NCBI GenBank assembly: GCA_902796525.1
Contig: CADBPB010000035.1
Span: 1-11,762 of the forward strand
DNA length: 11,762 nucleotides
DNA from: an uncultured Erysipelotrichaceae bacterium
GTDB lineage: Bacteria; Bacillota_I; Bacilli_A; Erysipelotrichales; Erysipelotrichaceae
Direction of reading: 5' to 3'
Part shown: in pieces, positions 5,506-11,762 of the stretch
Position numbering within the stretch: the stretch's first letter is position 1
Layout of the letters: every line of letters begins with the position of its first letter
Notes under the pieces: generated by a model
Seen by the model: the letters and a program-made list of their open reading frames with translations, nothing else
Database searches by the model: none
Told to the model about the DNA's origin: nothing
Program-made: the position numbers and the translations under genes

Positions 5506-7377
5506 ATGGCAATCAAACAGTTTAAAACAGAATCAAAAAGACTACTCGATATGATGGCGAATTCCATCTATACGAATACGGATATTTTCTTAAGAGAGAT
5601 CATTTCCAACGCTTCGGACGCTTTGGATAAGAGACATATCGTTTCCCTGACGGATAGCGCTTCGGAAGATTACGATCCACAGATCCATATCACGATTGAT
5701 AAAAAGAACCGGCTGATCACGATCAGCGATAACGGCATCGGTATGGACCGGAAAGAACTCGAAGACAATCTTGGTACGATTGCCCGTTCCGGTTCTTTCG
5801 ATTTCAAGCAGGACCTCAGCGAGCAGGATGAAGCCGATATCATCGGCCAGTTCGGTGTCGGTTTCTACTCTTCCTTCATGGTCAGCGACAATGTCGAAGT
5901 CGTATCAAAGAAACTGAACGAAAACAAAGCCTATAGATGGGTTTCCGATATGAACGGCTACGAGATCGTTCCTGCCGAGAAAAACGAAACCGGAACGGAT
6001 GTAATCCTGCATATCAAGAAGAATACCAAAGAAAAGAAGTACGATCCTTATCTGGAAACATCCAAGATCCAGGAACTAGTCAGAAAGTATTCCGATTTCA
6101 TCCGTTATCCGATCCTTATGGAAATCGAAACCTACGACTACAAGGAAGACGGAACTTCAACGAAAGTGCGCAAAGAAGAAACGCTCAATTCCATGCAGCC
6201 GCTTTGGAAGAAGAATAAGAAGGATATCAAAGACGGCGATTACGATGACTTCTACATGCAGGAGTATTACGACTATCGCAAACCGCTGAAGGTCATCCAC
6301 TACAAGGTCGAAGGCAATACCTCGTATACCGCCCTTCTCTATATTCCTTCGGAAAGACCGTTCAACTACTATTCCGGCGACTACAAGCTGGATCTCAAGC
6401 TTTATTCCAGAGGCGTATTCATCAAGGATGAAGCCAAAGAGATCGTTTCGGACTACTTCCGCTTCGTTCGCGGTGTCGTCGATTCCGATGATCTGAGCCT
6501 GAACATCTCCCGCGAGATCCTTCAGCAGGATCATCAGATGAATGCTTTGAAGAAATCGATCGACAAGAAGATCAAGTCCACTCTGGAAACGATGAGAGAC
6601 AAAAACAGAGAAGACTATGAGAAGTTTTTCGATGCCTTCGGAGCGCAGCTGAAATACGGATGCTACGAAGATTTCGGAAGAAACAAGGATGCGCTGATCG
6701 ATCTGCTGATGTTCAAGTCCAGCAAGGATGACAGATACGTCACGTTGAAAGAATATGCGGCTGATATGAAAGAAGGCCAGAAAGACATCTATTACGCTTC
6801 CGGCGAAGATATCGCCAGGATCAAGGCGCTGCCTCAGCTGGAGAAAGTCCTGGACGACGGCTACGAAGTCCTGTACTTTACCGACAGCATCGACGAATTC
6901 CTGACATCGGTCATCCGGGAATATGACGGAAAACCGTTCCGTTCCATTCTCAAGAGCGACCTCGATCTGGGAAGCGAGAAAGAGAAGGAAGAACTGAAAA
7001 AGCTCAATGAAGACAATAAGGATCTGCTTGACAAGATCAAAGAGATCCTCAAAGACAAGGTCTTCGATGTCAGGCTTTCGAACCGTCTGAAATCCCATCC
7101 GGTCTGCCTGGTCTCCGATGAGAACCTGTCCATCGAAATGGAAAAAGTCCTGAACGCGATGGACCAGAATCATGTCAAAGCCAACAAGATCATGGAAATC
7201 AATCCGGATCACGAGATCTTCAGGACCTTGCAGGAGATGCTGAAGAATAACGAAGATCTCAATGAATATGCGGATCTCCTGTATGACCAGTCGCTGCTGA
7301 TCGCGGGACTGCCGATCGAAGATCCTGTCGCCTATTCGCAAAAGATCGTCGGACTGATGGTAAAGAATCATAACTGA
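5506..7377 (+). CDS. htpG: Molecular chaperone HtpG (bacterial Hsp90)
   Basis: The 623-residue cytosolic ATP-dependent chaperone dimer has all three Hsp90 domains. The N-terminal GHKL ATPase shows E31, N35-A-S-D38, D75-N-G-I-G-M80, the lid segment I-A-R-S-G-S (92-97) and G114-Q-F-G-V-G-F120. The middle domain carries R322-G-V-V-D-S-D-D-L-S-L-N-I-S-R336, whose arginine contacts ATP. The C-terminal dimerisation region (about 510-623) lacks the eukaryotic MEEVD tail, as expected. The length matches bacterial HtpG. The ATG has GGAGGTG 5-7 bases upstream. It stands alone, divergent from ybeY, with a promoter and CIRCE operator in front and a strong hairpin terminator directly behind. Confidence 0.98.
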   Translation: MAIKQFKTESKRLLDMMANSIYTNTDIFLREIISNASDALDKRHIVSLTDSASEDYDPQIHITIDKKNRLITISDNGIGMDRKELEDNLGTIARSGSFDFKQDLSEQDEADIIGQFGVGFYSSFMVSDNVEVVSKKLNENKAYRWVSDMNGYEIVPAEKNETGTDVILHIKKNTKEKKYDPYLETSKIQELVRKYSDFIRYPILMEIETYDYKEDGTSTKVRKEETLNSMQPLWKKNKKDIKDGDYDDFYMQEYYDYRKPLKVIHYKVEGNTSYTALLYIPSERPFNYYSGDYKLDLKLYSRGVFIKDEAKEIVSDYFRFVRGVVDSDDLSLNISREILQQDHQMNALKKSIDKKIKSTLETMRDKNREDYEKFFDAFGAQLKYGCYEDFGRNKDALIDLLMFKSSKDDRYVTLKEYAADMKEGQKDIYYASGEDIARIKALPQLEKVLDDGYEVLYFTDSIDEFLTSVIREYDGKPFRSILKSDLDLGSEKEKEELKKLNEDNKDLLDKIKEILKDKVFDVRLSNRLKSHPVCLVSDENLSIEMEKVLNAMDQNHVKANKIMEINPDHEIFRTLQEMLKNNEDLNEYADLLYDQSLLIAGLPIEDPVAYSQKIVGLMVKNHN

Positions 7378-7382
7378 TATTT

Positions 7383-7416
7383 AAAAAATACGGCTTCATG
7401 GAAAGTCGTATTTTTT
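7383..7416. terminator. Bidirectional intrinsic terminator
   Basis: AAAAAATACGGCTT (7383-7396), loop CATGGA, then AAGTCGTATTTTTT (7403-7416): a 14-bp stem with a single G-T pair, A-rich on the left and T-rich on the right. It can end both htpG (plus strand) and the convergent coiled-coil gene, whose stop codon is 5 bases away. Confidence 0.9.
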
Positions 7417-7421
7417 ATGAA

Positions 7422-10400
7422 TCAGTTGTTTTTGTTTTTGAATATGTTCACCTTGTGATCGTTCAGGATATCCAGGTGAGACAGTTCCTGCTTGCGCTTG
7501 CTGCGTCTCTGTTCGAGAAGCTTATGCGCATCGCTCAGCATCAGGTTGCATTCGTAGCGGAGCCGCAGTTCTTCCTCGGCGATGCTTTCATCGATCTTCT
7601 TGTTCTTCTCGATGAGATCATCCAGTTCCAAAGCGAGATCCGCTTTTCTGGCCAGCAGAGAATCGAATTCCTGTTTCAGGTTTGCCGTCAGTTCGTTGAA
7701 TTCATTCAAGGTCGACTTCAGGCTTTCCTGATGGATCTGCAGCAGTTTTTCTTTCTGCTGTTCATAATCGGTAACGGCATTCTCGTCCTTGCCATACATT
7801 TCGGAAATGAACTGTTCCTGTTCGGCATTGGCCTTGATGATCTGGTTGGATAACGCATCCTGTTTTGCCTGTTCATCCTTCAGCATCGCGTCATAGGTCA
7901 GCGAGATATTCTTGACTTCCGCTTCGAATTCCTTCAGCTTGTTGTTGCGGGCAAGCTCCAGTCCTTCGATCTCTTTGGTGATATTCTCGATGATCTGGTC
8001 GCGTTCGTTCTCCAGACGGAGCAGGATCTCGTTATGCGTGTTATCCAGTTCATCGATGGATTGCTTAAAGGATCTTGTGATATCCAGCAGCTTGCGCTCG
8101 TATTCGTCCTCGACCCCCTTCTTGCGATCCGGCGTGATGCGCAGGAGATTGTCGTATTCGGACATGGTCTGTGCGATCTGCTGCTTCATTGAAGTGATAC
8201 GGTTTCTGTGGGTCGCATCCAGCTGTCTGGTCTGATTGGCGATCGTGGCGATCTGATGGGAAATGCTTTCGACATAATCCATCGTTTCTTTCTCGTGATC
8301 CTGGATCGCCAGCCGTTTTTCATTCTCGTAGGTATCGATCTTGGACAGTTCCAGCGCTTTCTGCTTTTCCAGTTCGGCGATCTTGGCCTTGAGGCTGTCG
8401 CACTTTTCCTGTGCGGAAGCGACGAATTCATCGTAAGAACGCTTCTTTTCCTCCAGGATGCTGTTGTAGTTGTTCTGGACTTCCTTCAGTTCGGAATCGA
8501 TGGCCTGCTTCTTCTGATCCAGTTCTACCGACAGTTCGCTGCGTTCCATCTCGTTATGATCCAGAACCTCATCGAGCTGTTTCTGTATGCCCGTGGTCTT
8601 TTCGACCGCTTCGTTATAGATCTCGGTGTTCTGTTTCTCCGCCGTCTCTCTTCTGACTTCGATCTCGTTCATCAGCGAATCGATGTTGTTCTGCTTGACA
8701 TGCAGATTATCTTCGTAAGATTTCAGCTGATCGGCATACTGCTTCTCGATCGCGTTCTGTTTGCTCTGATACTCCAGTTTTTTCGCTTCATATTCTTTGT
8801 TGTTCTTTTCGATCAGCTGATCCAGCTGCTGCTGCTTCTGTTCGCGCATCTGATCCAGCTGTTCATTCAGTTCTTCCTTGAAGGTCTCCAGTTCCTTCTG
8901 GCGCTGAACGAAATCATTGTTCAGATCATTCTCGGTCTTTTCGATTTCTTTCTTGTAACGCAGGAATTCGCTGTTGGTCGCATTCAGCTTGTTTTCCGCG
9001 ACTTCCCTCTGCAGCTTGTTCTTGCGGATGATATCGGCTTCTTCATCATCGATCTTGTGCTTGCGTGAAGCGATCGTAGCGATATTTTCATTGTATTCGA
9101 CCTGCTTCAAAGCATATTCGTCACGGATATCCTGCAGCTGTTTCGTCGGCTTGGTCTCGTAATCTTCCACGATCTTGGCGATATTCTGCTCGTGCTGCTG
9201 GGCCATTCTGGCAAGGGTCTCTTCCTTCTCTTTTTCCAGTTCTGCGATCTTTTCTTTGAATTCGACCTTCTTCGCATCCAGATCGACCTGGACCTTGTGG
9301 ATCGAATCGCGAAGGATGTTCTGCTGCTGCTGAAGGTATGCGGTCTTCTCCTGCGTTTCCTGATACATCTTATCGATGTCTTCATCCACTTTGATCTTTT
9401 CTGTCTCATATTCATTCTGCTTCTGCTTGAAAAGATCTTCCAGAGCCTGCGTATCCTGATGGAATTTGTTTTCCATCGCCAGCACTTTCTTCTCATGTTC
9501 GTTCCTGACATTCAGAACATCGTTGTCATATTTCTCGTTCAGCTGTGCGCAGCTGCGATCGAAGTCTTCCTGAGCGATCGCCAGACGGTTTTCATAATCC
9601 TTTTCAATTTCCGCTTTCTGCTCATTCAGTTCCGCGAGATTATTGTTGTAGATCTCTTCATTGTGGTCGCTCTTCTGCTGCAATGCATCGATCCTGCTAA
9701 GAAGTTCCGCATTCTTGTCTTCCAGATCTTTCAGATAGACACGCTGTTCGCGGTCCAGATTCAGCTTCCTGATCTGATACTGGTTGTTATAGTCGTCCGC
9801 ATCTTTCTGCGCTTTGCCGATGGCTTTATTGGTATTGCCGATCTTCTCTTTGGTATCGTTGATGTCGGCTTCGATTTTTTCCAGTTTCAGCCGGTATTCT
9901 TCCTTCATGTCCACGATGCCCTGTTCGTGTGCCTTGCGGGAATCGTTCAGCGTCTCTTCGCAGCTGACTTTGACATTTTCGATGTCATTCGTCAGGTCTT
10001 CGCAGAGTTTTGCGTACTTCTCTTTTAAACCGCTTAATTCATCCTGCAAGGAAGCGATGATATTCTTATTCTCTTCGATCTGCTGCTCATACTGCGTCTG
10101 ACGGTTCTGATAGCGTTCCGTCAGATACATGTTGCGGGAATTCATCCGCTTTTCTTCCTGATCCAGATTGTACTGCAGCGTCTTCAGCTCTTCCTCGTTC
10201 TTCTGCTTCCGTGTCTGGTATTCGCCATCAAGTTCCGTCAGAAAACTGTTGAACTGTTTCTTCAGCGCCGGTTCCACCTGAGAAAGCTTCTCTTTCAGAT
10301 CGCTGATCTTGTTGTCCTGTTCCAGGCTGAACATGGCCATCGTATCTTTGAGCTCGCTGATATGATGGTCATAGCTTACCAGATTGTCATCGATCGTCTG

Positions 10401-11294
10401 GCTCAGGACTTCGATGTCTCTGGTCAGCTGTTCATTCTTATCGGCGTAGTCCTTTTTCTGTTTCTCATAGTCATTGATCGCCTGTTCGAATTCTCTGGTA
10501 TTGCGGTCGTTGTTCATCTCGATCTCATTGAGACGGTCGCGTTTTTCTTTATTCAAGGAATCCAGCTGAAGCTCATAGGATTTCAGTTCATCCTGTTTCA
10601 TCTTCAGGTTGGCCTCCTCGGCTTTTCTGATTTCGGATTCTTCCTGTTTCTGCGCATCATCAAGAGTTCTGATCGCATCCGCTTTCGCCTCTTCGGCATC
10701 GCTGAGAGCCTTCTTCAGCTTGTTAACCTGGAAATCCGACGAAAGTTTCAGATCTGCAATCTGGTTTTCCAGATCCGCTTTCTGTTTTTCGAATTCATCG
10801 GTACTTGTATCGTAGGAGTTCTTGATTTTCAGCATCTTTTCGTTGAAAGTCTCATCCTGCTGTCTCTTGATCATCCGGAGTTCTTTCAAACGGTCATCGA
10901 TGCTGTTCTTTTTCTTCTCGAACGTTTCGTCATCCATTTTCTCTCTCTGTCTGACGAGTTCGGAACGCTGCTGCTTCAGTACCTCGATCTTGCCGTTGAG
11001 TTCATTCTTCTCCAACTCGTAATTATTTTTTAGAACAAGTTGCTTGTTTTCCAGCTGCTGGATGTTCTTGGTCAGTTTGATATTCTCTTTTTCGATCTTG
11101 GAAAGAACGTTTTCATATTTCTTTTCCAGATTGATCAGTTTTTCGTGATGTTCCTTCTGGGCATCGGCGATATCATGATTAAGACCATCGATTTCTTTCG
11201 TAAGTTTATCGATTTCGTCTTTTTTATTCTCGATCAGCGTAGCCAGTTGGTCTATCGTTAGCTCTTCTATTTTTTTGTTATCAAAAAGGCTCAT
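7422..11294 (-). CDS. Giant coiled-coil protein of unknown function (1290 aa)
   Basis: I do not recognise a family. Heptad-like spacing of Leu/Ile/Val/Tyr among Lys, Glu, Asp, Gln and Asn runs nearly from end to end. There are three prolines (342, 716, 1055), eleven glycines, five cysteines (431, 445, 582, 965, 1249) and no tryptophan. No signal peptide, membrane segment, Walker A motif or globular head is visible, so it is not an SMC or Rad50 ATPase despite likely database resemblance. If fully helical, a rod near 190 nm is expected (1290 x 0.15 nm). The ends differ: a short possible non-coil cap (M-S-L-F-D-N-K-K, then E-E-L-T-I-D-Q-L) and a basic tail (R-R-S-K-R-K near 1263-1268, ending K-N-K-N-N). 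The start ATG has GGGGGA about 7 bases upstream and an extended -10 promoter. The gene is monocistronic. A cytoskeletal or scaffold role is a guess. Confidence 0.9.
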   Translation of the reverse strand: MSLFDNKKIEELTIDQLATLIENKKDEIDKLTKEIDGLNHDIADAQKEHHEKLINLEKKYENVLSKIEKENIKLTKNIQQLENKQLVLKNNYELEKNELNGKIEVLKQQRSELVRQREKMDDETFEKKKNSIDDRLKELRMIKRQQDETFNEKMLKIKNSYDTSTDEFEKQKADLENQIADLKLSSDFQVNKLKKALSDAEEAKADAIRTLDDAQKQEESEIRKAEEANLKMKQDELKSYELQLDSLNKEKRDRLNEIEMNNDRNTREFEQAINDYEKQKKDYADKNEQLTRDIEVLSQTIDDNLVSYDHHISELKDTMAMFSLEQDNKISDLKEKLSQVEPALKKQFNSFLTELDGEYQTRKQKNEEELKTLQYNLDQEEKRMNSRNMYLTERYQNRQTQYEQQIEENKNIIASLQDELSGLKEKYAKLCEDLTNDIENVKVSCEETLNDSRKAHEQGIVDMKEEYRLKLEKIEADINDTKEKIGNTNKAIGKAQKDADDYNNQYQIRKLNLDREQRVYLKDLEDKNAELLSRIDALQQKSDHNEEIYNNNLAELNEQKAEIEKDYENRLAIAQEDFDRSCAQLNEKYDNDVLNVRNEHEKKVLAMENKFHQDTQALEDLFKQKQNEYETEKIKVDEDIDKMYQETQEKTAYLQQQQNILRDSIHKVQVDLDAKKVEFKEKIAELEKEKEETLARMAQQHEQNIAKIVEDYETKPTKQLQDIRDEYALKQVEYNENIATIASRKHKIDDEEADIIRKNKLQREVAENKLNATNSEFLRYKKEIEKTENDLNNDFVQRQKELETFKEELNEQLDQMREQKQQQLDQLIEKNNKEYEAKKLEYQSKQNAIEKQYADQLKSYEDNLHVKQNNIDSLMNEIEVRRETAEKQNTEIYNEAVEKTTGIQKQLDEVLDHNEMERSELSVELDQKKQAIDSELKEVQNNYNSILEEKKRSYDEFVASAQEKCDSLKAKIAELEKQKALELSKIDTYENEKRLAIQDHEKETMDYVESISHQIATIANQTRQLDATHRNRITSMKQQIAQTMSEYDNLLRITPDRKKGVEDEYERKLLDITRSFKQSIDELDNTHNEILLRLENERDQIIENITKEIEGLELARNNKLKEFEAEVKNISLTYDAMLKDEQAKQDALSNQIIKANAEQEQFISEMYGKDENAVTDYEQQKEKLLQIHQESLKSTLNEFNELTANLKQEFDSLLARKADLALELDDLIEKNKKIDESIAEEELRLRYECNLMLSDAHKLLEQRRSKRKQELSHLDILNDHKVNIFKNKNN

Positions 11295-11321
11295 TGGTTT
11301 TCCCCCAAATCATACAAACAA

Positions 11322-11330
11322 ATTATAACA
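11322..11330 (-). promoter_or_regulatory. Extended -10 promoter for the coiled-coil gene
   Basis: On the minus strand TGTTATAAT gives a TGn extended -10 with a perfect TATAAT (11322-11327); the predicted start is near 11315, about 20 bases before the ATG. The -35 region is only a T-run (TTTTTA, 11345-11350). A second TATAAT at 11332-11337 overlaps the same AT-rich tract. Confidence 0.5.
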
Positions 11331-11367
11331 AATTATATATTAAATAAAAACAATTGATTTCGAGATG

Positions 11368-11396
11368 TTGCATTTTTCAAACTTTATTGTTAGAAT
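11368..11396 (+). promoter_or_regulatory. tRNA operon promoter
   Basis: TTGCAT (11368-11373), 17 bases, then TAGAAT (11391-11396) on the plus strand. The predicted start, near 11403, is about 14 bases before the first tRNA. It is divergent from the coiled-coil gene promoter. Confidence 0.75.
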
Positions 11397-11416
11397 AATA
11401 AGGCACTACGTGTGAT

Positions 11417-11490
11417 GGTTCCTTAGCCAAGTGGTAAGGCAATAGACTGCAACTCTGTGATCACCGGTTCGAATCTGGTAGGAACCTCCA
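11417..11490 (+). tRNA. trnC: tRNA-Cys (GCA)
   Basis: A full 74-nt cloverleaf can be drawn: acceptor GGTTCCT/AGGAACC, D-arm GCC/GGC, anticodon loop CTGCAAC giving anticodon GCA, and T-loop TTCGAAT. The discriminator is T, the identity base for cysteinyl-tRNA synthetase, and the CCA end is encoded. It is the first gene of the tRNA operon. Confidence 0.97.
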
Positions 11491-11494
11491 TTCT

Positions 11495-11580
11495 GGGGAT
11501 GTGGCGGAATGGTAGACGCGAGGGACTTAAAATCCCTTGGCAGCAATGCCGTGAGGGTTCAACTCCCTCCATCCCCACCA
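11495..11580 (+). tRNA. trnL: tRNA-Leu (TAA)
   Basis: An 86-nt class II tRNA with a long variable arm: acceptor GGGGATG/CATCCCC, anticodon loop CTTAAAA giving TAA, discriminator A and encoded CCA. It begins four bases after tRNA-Cys. Confidence 0.97.
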
Positions 11581-11604
11581 CTTCGGTCTGGTGGACAGGC
11601 ACAT

Positions 11605-11681
<77 letters not shown>

Positions 11682-11688
11682 GTAATTT

Positions 11689-11762
11689 CGGGATGTAGCT
11701 CAGCTTGGTAGAGTGCTTGATTTGGGATCAAGATGTCACAGGTTCGAATCCTGCCATCCCGA
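11689..11762 (+). tRNA. trnP: tRNA-Pro (TGG), CCA end cut by window
   Basis: The cloverleaf is complete up to discriminator A at 11762: acceptor CGGGATG/CATCCCG, anticodon stem CTTGA/TCAAG with loop TTTGGGA giving TGG. The CCA, and probably further tRNAs, lie beyond the window. Confidence 0.95.

Noticed and set aside
6157..7371. 404-codon minus-strand ORF opposite htpG
   Set aside because: It lies wholly within a certain htpG gene, and its translation is hydrophobic low-complexity typical of antisense reading of Lys/Glu/Asp-rich codons; no start signals.
8208..10028. Several 200-290 codon plus-strand ORFs opposite the coiled-coil gene, looking like membrane proteins
   Set aside because: Their Phe/Leu/Ile richness is the reverse complement of Lys/Glu/Asp/Gln codons of the coiled coil. 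No ribosome sites; shadows.
7422..11294. Calling the giant protein an SMC/Rad50-type chromosome segregation ATPase
   Set aside because: No Walker A, signature or Walker B motifs and no hinge-like globular centre; glycines are too few for a P-loop head.

Overview
The window looks like a chromosomal stretch from a low-to-mid-GC Firmicute. The 5' end of the 16S rRNA, the CIRCE heat-shock operator, the ybeY-dgkA-cdd-era-recO gene order and a TPP-riboswitch-controlled ThiT all fit that phylum. From memory, the 16S variable regions resemble Erysipelotrichia; this is an inference and was not searched. No mobile element, CRISPR array or phage gene is visible.

Layout. Bases 1-354 are the start of a 16S rRNA gene on the minus strand. 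It is preceded (355-546) by a leader with a boxA-like element and a strong consensus promoter with A-tracts upstream. Then, all on the minus strand and read from right to left, come ybeY, dgkA, cdd, era, recO and a dacF-like D,D-carboxypeptidase, with every junction overlapping by 1-8 bases (5407 down to 1790). They are followed by thiT under its own promoter and TPP riboswitch, and by the nucleotide phosphatase ntdP. Divergent from ybeY, htpG (Hsp90) lies on the plus strand behind a promoter whose start site falls inside a CIRCE operator. A symmetrical terminator (7383-7416) separates htpG from a convergent gene for a 1290-residue protein that appears to be almost uninterrupted coiled coil. 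Divergent from that gene, a tRNA operon (Cys-Leu-Arg-Pro, cut by the window end) starts behind its own promoter.

Function. The main operon mixes ribosome maturation (YbeY, Era), lipid and cell-wall precursor recycling (DgkA, DacF-like), pyrimidine salvage (Cdd) and DNA repair (RecO), a known conserved Firmicute neighbourhood. PhoH, often found just before ybeY, is absent here; htpG occupies that side. ThiT would import thiamine when TPP is low.

The most unusual item is the giant coiled-coil protein: 3 prolines, 11 glycines and no tryptophan in 1290 residues, no membrane segment and no ATPase motif. It could be a cytoskeletal or scaffold rod. The next most interesting items are the riboswitch architecture, in which a hairpin traps the ribosome binding site and is followed by seven U, and a ThiT whose normally conserved histidine is a serine.
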